Of a stretch of DNA of 64,000 bases, positions 8,407-17,619 are shown piece by piece. This DNA is from Nonomuraea soli (GTDB lineage Bacteria > Actinomycetota > Actinomycetes > Streptosporangiales > Streptosporangiaceae). A program made the translations under genes and the position numbers. The DNA is taken from positions 744,001 through 808,000 of the forward strand of contig NZ_JACDUR010000001.1 in assembly GCF_013761175.1 (NCBI RefSeq), written 5' to 3'. Within the stretch, counting starts at the first letter, position 1, and each line of letters begins with the position of its first letter. The notes beneath the pieces were generated by a model that saw only the letters and a list, made by a program, of their open reading frames with translations, had not been told where the DNA came from and did not search any database.

Positions 8407-8417
8407 ACAATGGACGG

Positions 8418-11288
8418 GTGCCCAGGATCGAGTCCAACGCCGCCCGGTTGGCCAAGCTCGGCTTCGCCGACGCAGCGCGGGCCGAACGCCTGCTCGCCGG
8501 GATCGGCGGGCTGCCCGACCCGGTCATGGAGGTGCTGACCGAGGTCGCCGACCCCGACCTGGCCCTCACCTCGCTGACCAGGATCGCCGAGCGTGCGCCC
8601 GAGGCGGCGGGGATCGACGGCCGCCTGCTGCGCGTGCTGGGCGTGAGCGACGCCCTGGGCGAGCACCTGGTCCGGCACCCGGGCGACCTCGACCGCCTCG
8701 ACCGCCCCCGGCGCAACGCCAGGGACGAACTGCTGGAGGCCGTCGGCGCCGCCGACATCCAGGCCGCGGAACCGGAGGCGCTGGCCAGGCTCCGCGTGGC
8801 CTATCGCGGGCGCCTGCTGGCCCTGGCGGCCCGCGACCTGGCGGGCGAGGCCACCTTCACCGAGGTCACCGCCGAGCTGTCCGACCTCGCCGCCGCCGCG
8901 CTGGAGGCCGCGCTGGCGATCGGCCGCGCCGAGACCGGCGCCGATGCCGTACGGCTGGCGGTCGTGGGCATGGGCAAGTGCGGCGCCAGGGAGCTCAACT
9001 ACATCAGCGACGTCGACGTGATCTTCGTCGCCGAGCCGGTCGAGGGCGCCGACGAGGTCGAGGCGCTGCGCCAGGGCACCCGCCTGGCGCAGGCGATGAT
9101 GCGCGCCTGCTCGGCCGTCACCGCCGAAGGCGCGCTGTGGGAGGTCGACGCCGGGCTGCGCCCGGAAGGCAACGCCGGACCGCTCGTGCGCACCCTCGCC
9201 AGCCACCTGGCCTACTACCGCCGCTGGGCCAAGACCTGGGAGTTCCAGGCGCTGCTCAAGGCCCGGCCGGTCGCCGGCGACCTGGAGCTGGGCGCGGCCT
9301 ACGTCGAGGAGACGAGCGAGCTGGTCTGGTCGGCGGCCACCAGGGAGAACTTCGTCGAGGACGTGCAGGCGATGCGCCGGCGCGTCGAGGAACACGTCAA
9401 GCGCGAGGGCGAGCGGCAGCTCAAACTGGGCCCTGGCGGACTGCGCGACATCGAGTTCGCGGTGCAACTGCTCCAGCTGGTGCACGGCCGCCTCGACCCG
9501 CTGCTGCGGCGCCGCGGCACGCTGCCCGCGCTCAACGCGCTGTCCAGGGGCGGCTACATCGGCAGGGACGACGCCAAGGCCCTGGCCGAGGCCTACACCT
9601 ACCTGCGCCGCATCGAGCACCTGCTGCAGCTTCACCGGCTGCGCCGTACCCACCTCGTGCCCGAGGGCGAGGCCGACCTGCGGCGGCTGGGCCGCGCGTT
9701 CGGCCAGTACACCGACCCGGTCGGGGAGTTCACCCGGCGCTGGAAGCAGCACGCCAGGGAGGCCCGCCGCCTGCACGAGAAGCTGTTCTACCGGCCGCTG
9801 CTCCAGGCGGTCGCCCGGCTGCCGGAATCGGAGGACCGGCTGTCGCCGACCGCCGCCGCGGCCCGGCTGCGGGCGCTGGGCTACGAGGACCCGCAGGGCG
9901 CGCTGCGCCACATCGCCGCCCTGGCCACCGGCGTGACCAGGCGTGCCGCCATCCAGCGCACCCTGCTGCCGGTCATGCTCGGCTGGTTCGCCGACACGCC
10001 CGACCCCGACGCGGGCCTGCTCGGCTTCCGCCAGGTCAGCGACAAACTCGGCACCACCCCCTGGTACCTGCGGCTGCTGCGCGACGACACCGCCGTCGCC
10101 GAACGCATGGCGCACGTGCTCGGCAGCAGCCGCTACGCCACCGGCCTGCTGCTGCACGCGCCAGAAGCGGTCGCGCTGCTCGGCTCCGGCGCCGAGCGGC
10201 GCGGGCCCGCCGAGTGGGCGGCCGAGGCCGCCGCCGCCGTGACCCGCCACGAGGAGGCCGAGAGCGCGGTGGCCGCCGTCCGCTCCCTGCGCCGCCGCGA
10301 ACTGTTCCGTACGGCCGTGGCCGACCTCGGCGGCGAACTCGACATCGAGCAGGTCGGCGTCACCCTCTCCGACCTCAACGACGTCACCCTCCAGGCCGCG
10401 CTCGACGCCGCCATTGCCAAGGTCTGCCTCGAACGCCACCGCCGGCCCCGCTTCGCCGTGATCGCCATGGGCAGGCTCGGCGGCATGGAGTGCTCCTACG
10501 CCAGCGACGCCGACGTGATGTTCGTGCACGCCGACGGCGACGAGAGCGAGGCCGCCTTCGCGGTCGCCAACGAGCTGCGCCGCCTCCTGGCCCTGCCCGC
10601 GCCCGACCCGCCGCTGCTCATCGACCCCGACCTGCGGCCGGAAGGACGCCAGGGCCCCCTCGTCCGTACCCTGGCCTCCTACCGCGCCTACTACGCGCGC
10701 TGGTCGTCGCCCTGGGAGTCGCAGGCGCTCCTGCGCGCCCGCTTCTGCGCGGGCGACGCCGCGCTCGGCACGGAGTTCGCCGCGATGGTCGACGAACTGC
10801 GCTACCCGAAGGGCGGGCTGCCCGAGACGTCGGTGCGTGAGATCAGGCGGCTCAAGGCCCGCATGGAGGCCGAGCGGCTGCCCCGCGGCGCCGACCCCGC
10901 CCTCCACACCAAACTGGGCCGCGGCGGGCTGTCCGACGTGGAGTGGGTCGCCCAGCTCCTGCAGCTGCGGCACGCGTCCGACCACCCGGGGCTGCGCACC
11001 ACCAGGACACTCCAGACCCTGCGCGCCGCCGTCGCCGCGGGGCTGCTCGACGCCGCCGACGAGGCGGTGCTCGGCGAGGCCTGGCGCTTCGCCTCCCGCA
11101 TCCGCGACGCCATCATGCTCGTCAAGGGGAGGGCGGGCGACATGGTGCCCGCCGACGGCCGCGACCGCCGCCTGATCGCCCGCACGCTCGGCTACCCGCC
11201 CGACGGGTCGGAGGACTTCCTCGACGACTACCGCCGCGTCACCCGCCGCGCCCGCCAGGTGGTGGAACGGGTCTTCTACGGCGACTGA
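8418..11288 (+). CDS. glnE: Bifunctional glutamine synthetase adenylyltransferase / adenylyl-removing enzyme
   Basis: 956 residues from a GTG at 8418, 12 bp after the tetR stop. It has two nucleotidyltransferase domains: the N-terminal one with 'VGMGKCGARELNYISDVDVI' (about 180-205), normally the deadenylylating half, and the C-terminal one with 'AMGRLGGMECSYASDADVMF' (about 680-705), normally the adenylylating half. Each is followed by its helical domain ('KLGPGGLRDIEFAVQLLQLV', 'KLGRGGLSDVEWVAQLLQLR'). It controls the activity of GlnA by adding AMP to, or removing it from, a Tyr. The target in this window is glnA at 32.8-34.2 kb, which has the Tyr; glnA2 does not. Size and architecture are normal for actinobacteria. 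Confidence 0.96.
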   Translation: MPRIESNAARLAKLGFADAARAERLLAGIGGLPDPVMEVLTEVADPDLALTSLTRIAERAPEAAGIDGRLLRVLGVSDALGEHLVRHPGDLDRLDRPRRNARDELLEAVGAADIQAAEPEALARLRVAYRGRLLALAARDLAGEATFTEVTAELSDLAAAALEAALAIGRAETGADAVRLAVVGMGKCGARELNYISDVDVIFVAEPVEGADEVEALRQGTRLAQAMMRACSAVTAEGALWEVDAGLRPEGNAGPLVRTLASHLAYYRRWAKTWEFQALLKARPVAGDLELGAAYVEETSELVWSAATRENFVEDVQAMRRRVEEHVKREGERQLKLGPGGLRDIEFAVQLLQLVHGRLDPLLRRRGTLPALNALSRGGYIGRDDAKALAEAYTYLRRIEHLLQLHRLRRTHLVPEGEADLRRLGRAFGQYTDPVGEFTRRWKQHAREARRLHEKLFYRPLLQAVARLPESEDRLSPTAAAARLRALGYEDPQGALRHIAALATGVTRRAAIQRTLLPVMLGWFADTPDPDAGLLGFRQVSDKLGTTPWYLRLLRDDTAVAERMAHVLGSSRYATGLLLHAPEAVALLGSGAERRGPAEWAAEAAAAVTRHEEAESAVAAVRSLRRRELFRTAVADLGGELDIEQVGVTLSDLNDVTLQAALDAAIAKVCLERHRRPRFAVIAMGRLGGMECSYASDADVMFVHADGDESEAAFAVANELRRLLALPAPDPPLLIDPDLRPEGRQGPLVRTLASYRAYYARWSSPWESQALLRARFCAGDAALGTEFAAMVDELRYPKGGLPETSVREIRRLKARMEAERLPRGADPALHTKLGRGGLSDVEWVAQLLQLRHASDHPGLRTTRTLQTLRAAVAAGLLDAADEAVLGEAWRFASRIRDAIMLVKGRAGDMVPADGRDRRLIARTLGYPPDGSEDFLDDYRRVTRRARQVVERVFYGD

Positions 11289-11455
11289 GCGGGCCGCACG
11301 ATGAGATGGAGCGGTACGTCCGCGCCGATCGACAGGGCCTTCCTGGCCGCGGAATCGGGTTTCCTCCGCCCCGGACGCTGATCCCCCAGGGCCGCCGCCA
11401 CTGGCTCCTCCACTGACGCGATTTCTGTCGGCTCAGGCCGATATCCTGCCCCATC

Positions 11456-14287
11456 ATGAGCGCCTGGACCGACATCCGCGACCTCATCGACCGGCACGAC
11501 GCCGACTCCGTCGCGGCCAGGGTCGCCACCCTCACCGCCGACGAGCGGCGCGAGGTCGCCAAGCAGTTACCCGGGAGGCTCAAGGAGCTGCGCCAGCTCC
11601 ACGACAGCTGGCGCGGCGCGGGCGACCACGCCGAGGCGCTGCGCGCGGCGGGCGCCGGCACCATCGAGAGCGCCACCTCCGTCGCCTCGTGGCTGACCAG
11701 GCGCGGGCTCATCGGCGCCAGGGAACGGGTCGCCGACTCCGGCCGCCTGCTCGCCCTGGTGCGCCGGCGCGACCCGGCCTGGCAGGTCACCCTCGCGCAA
11801 GAGCTGGCCGGCCGCCTGCGCGGCCGCGACTCCAGCTACGAACTGGCCGCCATGCTCATCCGCGACACCGGCATCGACCCGCCCGACGGCGACGGCTTCG
11901 TGGCCGGCTGGGTCGCCGCCTGCGTCCAGGAACGCGACGTCGCCGCCGTGCTGGAGGCCGACCCGCTGCTCGACCTGCTGCTGCCGCGCGTCTTCCGCGC
12001 GCAGGGCGTCGCCGAGATCCTGCAATGGGAGAACGACCCCGCCAACTCCATGAGCATGCTCGGCGGGCTGTGCCGCCTGGTGGAGCGGGGGCGGCTCGAC
12101 CGGCAGGCCTTGCTGGGGGAGTGCGTCGCCCGGTTCCTGCGTGGCGGCACCGCTCTGGAGCTGCGCTTCTTCGTCCGGCTGCACCACGCGTTGCAGCCCG
12201 CCTCGAACGAGGCGTTCCTGCGCGACTACCTGTGCCTGCTGCCCGTCGCGCCGGGGCCGGTCGCCGAACTGGCCCTCGATCATCTGCGCGAGCACGACGG
12301 CTTCACCCCGGCCGAGCTGGGGGAGGCGTGGCAGGCGCTGCTGTTCCGTCCGGAGAAGAAGCTCGCCAGGGCCGCGCTCGGCTGGCTCGACCGCTCGGCC
12401 CGGCTGTCGCCCTCCCACCGCGAGGAGGCGGCCGTGGCCCTCATGGCCGCCTTCGCCCACCCGGCCTACGAGTTGCAGGATCGCGCGGTACGGCTGGCGC
12501 GCAGGCTCGGGCTGGTGGAGGCCGTGTCGAGCGCGGCCCACCTGCTGCCCCCGGACCTCAGGCGCGACTTCGCAGCGTCGTTCCCCACCCCGGAGACCGC
12601 CGGGGGAGAAGACCACGAGGGGCCGCCTCACGCCGCCTCGACGGGCCTGGCACTGGGCGACATATCGCCGGGCGACGTGGGGCCGGGCGACGTGGCATCG
12701 AGCGACGTGGAGCCGGGTGGCGTGGCATCGGGTGGCGGGAGGTCAGGTGGCGGGTCGCCGGACACGGACCCAGGTGGCGTGGCGGCCGACGACATGCGGC
12801 TCGCGGGCGGGGCAGCGACCGCGGGCGTGGCGGCGGGGGGCCTTCCCCTCACGGGCGTGGTGCCAGGGAACGCGGAGCTGGCAGCTCCTCCCGTGCTTCC
12901 CCCGATGCCGCCCCCTCTCACCACCCCCGGCGAGATCGTCGCCACGATCGAGCGCCTGACCGACCCCCGCGACCTGAGCCCGATGCCCGAGGAGTGGTGG
13001 CTGCTGCCGCGCCGCGAAGACATCGACCCCGTCCTGGAGTGGCTGCTCATCGAACGTCTGATGGCCGCCCTCGTCACGGTGGCGCAGCCCGGCGACGAGG
13101 GCGCGCGCGACGCGTTGAGCCGGGTGGGCAGGGTGGGCGGCGACACCCCGCTGGCCTGGATCACGGCCGCCTGCCGCGATCTGGCGACCGGGCACGTGCC
13201 CGAGTTCGCGATGCCCACGTGCGCCGTCGGCCTCGACCGGCTGATCATGCGGCGAGTGGCAGAGCTGCGCCGGGCGCTCAGCAGGCCCGGCCTGCCGCCC
13301 GTGCTGCTGGCCACTCCCACCCGGTCGAGCGGTCACGTCGACCCCGGCGTGCTGCTCGCCCGGCTGGAGGCCGTCGAGGCGGCGGGCGCCGAGCCGCTGC
13401 GTGCCGACCTGCAGCAGGCGTTGTTGCGGTTGCCGCGCCGCATCGATCCCGCCGACGCCGCGCGGGCGGCCAGGCTCGGGAGCGAGGCGGGGCGGGTCGT
13501 CGCCGGGTGGATGGCGGGCGACCGGCCGCGGGTCGAGAGCTCGGTCCGCTACATGAACGACGGGCGCGACCATTTCACCGAGGCGCCGCTGCCGGGGCGG
13601 GTCTCCTTCACCTCGCCCGTGCCCTGGCCCGACCTGGCGGCGCAGCGGTGGACCGGCCTCGACCTGATCGACGGCCTGTTCCACGAGCCGCAGCGGTACG
13701 GCTACGGCCGCGGCAGGTTCGCGGGGTGGTGGGCCTTCGTGGTGCCGTCCGACCCTGAGGTGGCGGCGGCTCATCTGATGCCCGATTTCTTCTACAACGG
13801 CGGCTTGCGTTCGCCTGGTCCGGTCGTGTTGCGCGGGCTGGCCGGGGCCGACGGCGGGCTCGGTGCCGCGTGTGCCGTCGTGTTGATGTCGCAGCTCAAC
13901 CATGACGATCCCGGGGAGCGGGGGTCGGTGGGTGATGTGCTGCTCTCCCTGGCCGCTCGCGGGGTGTTGCCTGGTCACGAGCTGGGTGACCATCTGGGCA
14001 GGCTGGTGCGCATCGAGCAGGTCATGGTGACGAGGGCCGTGCCGGTGCTGCGGGAGCTCGATCGGATGGGGGTCGATCTCTGGCCGGTGGTGGCGGGGGC
14101 GCTGGCGTGGCTGATCCCGGCCGAGGGTGAGCGGCCGGCCGCGGGACTGGCCGACCTGATCGCGCTGGGAGTGGCGGGTGCGCACCCGGACGCGGTCGCG
14201 TCGGTGCCGGGCCTGGCGGAGCTCGCGGCGCGCAAGGGGTCGAGCCGGATGATCAAGGAGGCCCGCCGCCTGGTCGCGATGAGGTAA
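11456..14287 (+). CDS. Large helical-repeat protein (DUF6493-like), function unknown
   Basis: 943 residues, soluble, with no signal peptide. Residues about 1-380 are alpha-helical, HEAT-like repeats ('LARAALGWLDRSARLSPSHR', 'VALMAAFAHPAYELQDRAVR'). A Gly/Asp/Val-rich low-complexity segment follows (about 395-480) encoded by degenerate 15-bp repeats. A second helical half then runs from about 490 to the end and contains an aromatic patch 'GLFHEPQRYGYGRGRFAGWW'. It resembles DUF6493 proteins that in other actinobacteria accompany SWIM-zinc-finger, MoxR ATPase and VWA genes, but none of those partners is present here. The name is given from memory of the family and is only moderately certain. 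Confidence 0.6.
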   Translation: MSAWTDIRDLIDRHDADSVAARVATLTADERREVAKQLPGRLKELRQLHDSWRGAGDHAEALRAAGAGTIESATSVASWLTRRGLIGARERVADSGRLLALVRRRDPAWQVTLAQELAGRLRGRDSSYELAAMLIRDTGIDPPDGDGFVAGWVAACVQERDVAAVLEADPLLDLLLPRVFRAQGVAEILQWENDPANSMSMLGGLCRLVERGRLDRQALLGECVARFLRGGTALELRFFVRLHHALQPASNEAFLRDYLCLLPVAPGPVAELALDHLREHDGFTPAELGEAWQALLFRPEKKLARAALGWLDRSARLSPSHREEAAVALMAAFAHPAYELQDRAVRLARRLGLVEAVSSAAHLLPPDLRRDFAASFPTPETAGGEDHEGPPHAASTGLALGDISPGDVGPGDVASSDVEPGGVASGGGRSGGGSPDTDPGGVAADDMRLAGGAATAGVAAGGLPLTGVVPGNAELAAPPVLPPMPPPLTTPGEIVATIERLTDPRDLSPMPEEWWLLPRREDIDPVLEWLLIERLMAALVTVAQPGDEGARDALSRVGRVGGDTPLAWITAACRDLATGHVPEFAMPTCAVGLDRLIMRRVAELRRALSRPGLPPVLLATPTRSSGHVDPGVLLARLEAVEAAGAEPLRADLQQALLRLPRRIDPADAARAARLGSEAGRVVAGWMAGDRPRVESSVRYMNDGRDHFTEAPLPGRVSFTSPVPWPDLAAQRWTGLDLIDGLFHEPQRYGYGRGRFAGWWAFVVPSDPEVAAAHLMPDFFYNGGLRSPGPVVLRGLAGADGGLGAACAVVLMSQLNHDDPGERGSVGDVLLSLAARGVLPGHELGDHLGRLVRIEQVMVTRAVPVLRELDRMGVDLWPVVAGALAWLIPAEGERPAAGLADLIALGVAGAHPDAVASVPGLAELAARKGSSRMIKEARRLVAMR
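12646..12865 (+). repeat. Degenerate 15-bp tandem repeats inside the helical-repeat gene
   Basis: Successive units such as GGCGACGTGGGGCCG, GGCGACGTGGCATCG and AGCGACGTGGAGCCG, then more diverged copies, encode a pentapeptide-like G-D-V-x-P/S series. The period is in frame, so the array changes linker length without a frameshift. Confidence 0.7.
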
Positions 14288-14305
14288 CGCGACCAGGCGG
14301 GCCTC
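14258..14305 (+). terminator. Terminator hairpin overlapping the end of the helical-repeat gene
   Basis: The left arm 14258-14278 (with a 3-nt bulge GCC) pairs with the right arm 14288-14305 (CGCGACCAGGCGGGCCTC), looping out ATGAGGTAA, which includes the stop codon. The arm therefore uses the last codons of the gene itself. Confidence 0.7.
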
Positions 14306-14327
14306 AGTCGCAGGCGGGCCTCAGTCG
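14294..14327. repeat. Perfect 17-bp tandem duplication at a convergent gene end
   Basis: CAGGCGGGCCTCAGTCG occurs twice head to tail (14294-14310, 14311-14327). The first copy is part of the terminator right arm. The second copy contains the stop codon and last codon of the convergent FAD oxidoreductase. Confidence 0.9.
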
Positions 14328-15910
14328 ACCGTCGCGCGGCGGATGTCGTCCGGCCAGGCCAGCGGGACTCCCAGCGCGCCGCTCAGCAGCTCCTGGAAGT
14401 CCCGCGGCTCAGCCCGCACCTCGGCCGGGGTGCGGCCCGTGTCGAGGCAGTGAACGGCGAGCGCCCCCGCTGCCTCGCCGATCGACCACTCCACCGGGTG
14501 CAGCCGGTAGGCGCCGTTGGAGATGTGTGTGGTGCCGATGTTCTTGTTCGCGGGCACGAAGTTGGCCACGTCCGGCGACACCAGCGCCCCCAGCGGGATC
14601 TGGAACGGATAGGACGCGATGTCCACGTAGGTGCGCCCTGACGTCGAGGGGTGCAGGTCGATGCGGTAGTAGCCGATGCCGACGCTGTCGTCGAAGATCG
14701 CCGATCCGGCGCCGGGCCCGCGCATGGCGTGTCCGACGTGCGCCTCGGTGACGGTGAACAGCGCCTTCATGCGCCGCGACTCCCTGATGTAGGCGGTCTT
14801 GGCCAGCCCGTCGAGGGTGCCCAGCACGTCTCCGCGCAGCCGCAGCTCCGGATAGCCCTTGCCGCCGTCGTGCCGTGGCGCCTCGGTCTGCATCCAGCGC
14901 ACGAAGGAGAGCGTCAGGTCTCGCGCCCTGCGCAGCGCCGTCTGCCGGGTCTGGGCGTCGACGCCGAGCAGCGGCAGCTCCCAGTAGTCGGTCTGCGGCC
15001 AGTTGATCAGGGAGATGTCCGCGAACCCGGGGCGGTCCAGGAGTGCGCGCGACAGGATGCGGCGGTAGTGCCACAGCCCGCGGTCGTCGTGGCAGGCCGC
15101 CTCGTCGGGGTCGCGCAGGAACAGCGGCCTGTCGCGCTCCTCCAGGGTGATCGGATGCACGTCGAGCCACGACAGCTGCGGCCCTGGCCAGCGTTTGTCC
15201 ACGGTGTCGCGCCAGTGCCGGTATCCGGCGGGCTCGTCGATCACGTGCGACTCACCCGCCCGGTACTCCACCGCGGCGCACCAGGTGATCGCCTGCTGGT
15301 CGAGAGGGTCGGCCCGGTCCGGCGCGTGCAGTTCGCCGGTCTGCGCGCGCGACTCCGCGCCCATGACGTACGGGATGTGCGCCAGCTCCAGCAGGTCGCC
15401 CAGTTCCGTGGCGTCCAGGATGAACCCTGCGCCGAGCCGTACGGTGGAGCCGTCGCGGTGCCGTACGGTCACCGAGGTCAGCCGGTCGCCGTCGCGGGCG
15501 GCGGCGACCGGCTCGTGCTCGCGCAGGACCAGCAGGCGGCCCTGTGCCACCCACGACGAGAGCATCTCGTCCAGGACGGCGGCGGCGACGCGCGGCTCGT
15601 GGCAGAGCGCGGAGACGAAGCCGTGTCCGGGGTTGAGCAGCGGGTCGCCGAGGGCGGACGGGGTGAGCGGGTAGGCGCGCCGGTAGTGGTCGCGGATGCC
15701 TTCGCGTAACGCGCGGTAGCCGCGCGAGCCGTGCTGCTCGATCCACGGGTGCTCGTCGGGCGGCACGCCCTGGCTGGTGAGCTGGCCGCCGAGCCAGTCG
15801 GTGGCCTCGGTGAGGATGACGCTGCGGCCCAGGAGGAGCGCGGCGCGGGCGGCGGCGACCCCGCCGAGCCCGCCGCCCACGATGACGACGTCTGCTTGGT
15901 GCTGGTTCAC
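14321..15910 (-). CDS. FAD-dependent oxidoreductase (FAD_oxidored family)
   Basis: 529 residues. The N-terminal dinucleotide-binding motif 'VVIVGGGLGGVAAARAALLL' ends in an acidic strand 'VILTEATDWLGGQ'. A central 'GFILDATELGDLLELA' and a C-terminal FAD-binding stretch 'FVPANKNIGTTHISNGAYRL' with 'EWSIGEAAGALA' fit the FAD-dependent oxidoreductase family that is often encoded with glycoside-utilisation genes. The substrate may be a sugar or sugar-derived product. It is the last gene of the lacI-SBP-permease-permease operon, 15 nt after the second permease. No signal peptide is seen, so it acts in the cytoplasm on an imported compound. Confidence 0.85.
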   Translation of the reverse strand: MNQHQADVVIVGGGLGGVAAARAALLLGRSVILTEATDWLGGQLTSQGVPPDEHPWIEQHGSRGYRALREGIRDHYRRAYPLTPSALGDPLLNPGHGFVSALCHEPRVAAAVLDEMLSSWVAQGRLLVLREHEPVAAARDGDRLTSVTVRHRDGSTVRLGAGFILDATELGDLLELAHIPYVMGAESRAQTGELHAPDRADPLDQQAITWCAAVEYRAGESHVIDEPAGYRHWRDTVDKRWPGPQLSWLDVHPITLEERDRPLFLRDPDEAACHDDRGLWHYRRILSRALLDRPGFADISLINWPQTDYWELPLLGVDAQTRQTALRRARDLTLSFVRWMQTEAPRHDGGKGYPELRLRGDVLGTLDGLAKTAYIRESRRMKALFTVTEAHVGHAMRGPGAGSAIFDDSVGIGYYRIDLHPSTSGRTYVDIASYPFQIPLGALVSPDVANFVPANKNIGTTHISNGAYRLHPVEWSIGEAAGALAVHCLDTGRTPAEVRAEPRDFQELLSGALGVPLAWPDDIRRATVD

Positions 15911-15925
15911 GTGACCCCGAATCTG

Positions 15926-16756
15926 TTAGCCCTTGATGCCGCCCTCGGACAGGCCCGCGATGAATCCCCGCTGGTTGGCGAGGAACACGGCCATGACCGG
16001 GAGGCTGACCAGGATGGTGGCGGCCATCAACGCGCCGTACTTGACGTTGCCGGTGGAGGCGAAGACGGTGATCGCCAGCTGCACCGTGGTGCTCCGCTCC
16101 GAGGTGGAGACCACCAGCGGCCACAGGAAGTCGTCCCACACCCCGGTGAAGGAGAAGACGGCCACCAGGGCCAGCAGCGGGCGTGCCAGCGGCAGGTAGA
16201 TGCTAAGGAAGATGCGCAGCTCGCCGGCGCCGTCCATGCGCGCCGCCTCGGCGAAGCCGCGGTCGAGTCCGGAGAAGTACTGGCGGGACAGGAAGATGTT
16301 CATGGTCCCGACCAGGTACGGCAGGAGCAGGCCGCCGAGCGAGTCGAGCAGCCCGCTGCCGCCCTGCCCGAGCAGGTCGTTGCCGCCGGTCAGGGGGAAG
16401 TGCTTGGCCATCAGGAAGAGCGGGATCAGCGTGACGGAGACGGGGATGGCCGCGGTGGAGATCAGCCCGTAGAAGATCACCTTGCTGCCGCGGAACGGCA
16501 GGTGGGCGAAGGCGTAGCCGGCCAGGACCGGCACCACGCAGTTGGCGGCCACCGCGATGATCGTGACGATGGAGGAGTTGGCGAAGGCCCGGTCGAGGTC
16601 GGCCGCCTGGACGGCGGTGCCGAAGTTGTCGAGCGTGGGCCGGTCGGGCACGAAGCCGATCGGGTCGCCCTCGGGGGTCAGGGCCAGGCTGATCATCCAC
16701 CAGAACGGCAGGAGCACCACGGCGGTCACCGCGGCCAGGACGAGCGCGCGCCTCAT
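15926..16756 (-). CDS. Carbohydrate ABC transporter permease (MalG type)
   Basis: 276 residues with six predicted membrane helices, starting 'LVLAAVTAVVLLPFWWMI'. The EAA loop that contacts the ATPase is 'FAEAARMDGAGELRIF', as in MalG/UgpE proteins. The ATG at 16756 overlaps the TGA of the preceding permease (ATGA). It forms the heterodimeric membrane channel with the MalF-type partner. As in most actinobacterial sugar operons no ATPase is encoded here, so a shared MsiK-like ATPase elsewhere is expected. Confidence 0.93.
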   Translation of the reverse strand: MRRALVLAAVTAVVLLPFWWMISLALTPEGDPIGFVPDRPTLDNFGTAVQAADLDRAFANSSIVTIIAVAANCVVPVLAGYAFAHLPFRGSKVIFYGLISTAAIPVSVTLIPLFLMAKHFPLTGGNDLLGQGGSGLLDSLGGLLLPYLVGTMNIFLSRQYFSGLDRGFAEAARMDGAGELRIFLSIYLPLARPLLALVAVFSFTGVWDDFLWPLVVSTSERSTTVQLAITVFASTGNVKYGALMAATILVSLPVMAVFLANQRGFIAGLSEGGIKG

Positions 16757-17619
16757 GACTTCCTTCCCCTGATGACCAGCACGGTGAAGCCCGCGATGAA
16801 GGCGAACAGCACGAACGCCATGGCCGAGGCGCTGCCCATCTCGTTGTACTGGAAGGCCTCGGTGTAGATCAGGTAGTTGACCGTGGTGGTGCTGCCGTAC
16901 GGCCCGCCCTGGGTGAGTACGAAGATCTCCGGGAAGCCCTGGGCGAGGTAGATGACGTCCATCGCGACCACGTAGGTGAGGATCGGCCGGATGCCCGGCA
17001 GGGTGACGTGCCGGAACCGCGCCCACCTCCCCGCGCCGTCGACCTTGGCCGCCTCGTAGAGCTCGCGCGGGACGGTGTGCAGCCCGGCCAGCAGCAGCAC
17101 CATGTTGCTCCCGAGGGCCTTCCACACGCGCATCGCCGAGGCGGCGTTGAGCGCGGCGTCCTCGCTGACCAGCCAGCGTTGCTCGGGCAGCCCCAGCAGC
17201 GCCAGCACGTCGTTGACCAGGCCCTGCTCGGAGTAGATCCACAACCAGATCATGCTGACGGCGGTCAGCGAGACGATGTGCGGGATGTACAGGGCGGTGC
17301 GGAAGAATCCGACCCCGCGGAAGGCCTTGCCGGCCAGCAGGGCCAGGCCGAGTGCGATGCCGACGGTGAAGGGCAGGACCTGGAGCACGTATCGCCCGGT
17401 GACCAGCAGCGCCTGGACGAACTCCGGGTCGTCGAGGAGAGCGGCGTAGTTGTCGAGGCCGACGAAGACGGCGCCCTCCCGGCTGAGCGGGCTGTAGCGG
17501 CTGAAGCTGAGCACCAGGCCGTAGAGCACCGGGCCGAGCTGGAAGATCGCCACGTACAGCGCGGCCGGGAGGACGAACAGCAGGCCGAAGAGCCTGCGGC
17601 GGTCAGGAGCCCGTCGCAA
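16753..17619 (-). CDS. Carbohydrate ABC transporter permease (MalF type)
   Basis: 288 residues from a probable TTG start at 17619 that overlaps the end of the binding-protein gene by 17 nt; no ATG or GTG lies nearby before the first helix 'LFGLLFVLPAALYVAIFQ'. It has six membrane helices and the EAA loop 'LYEAAKVDGAGRWARF'. It pairs with the MalG-type permease that follows and receives substrate from the lipoprotein encoded just upstream. Tight overlaps on both sides indicate one translationally coupled operon. Confidence 0.92.
   Translation of the reverse strand: MRRAPDRRRLFGLLFVLPAALYVAIFQLGPVLYGLVLSFSRYSPLSREGAVFVGLDNYAALLDDPEFVQALLVTGRYVLQVLPFTVGIALGLALLAGKAFRGVGFFRTALYIPHIVSLTAVSMIWLWIYSEQGLVNDVLALLGLPEQRWLVSEDAALNAASAMRVWKALGSNMVLLLAGLHTVPRELYEAAKVDGAGRWARFRHVTLPGIRPILTYVVAMDVIYLAQGFPEIFVLTQGGPYGSTTTVNYLIYTEAFQYNEMGSASAMAFVLFAFIAGFTVLVIRGRKS

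Noticed and set aside
7821..8417. Longer GlnE N-terminus running back through tetR
   Set aside because: This frame overlaps the tetR gene and its residues look like out-of-frame translation; GlnE likeness begins just after the GTG at 8418.
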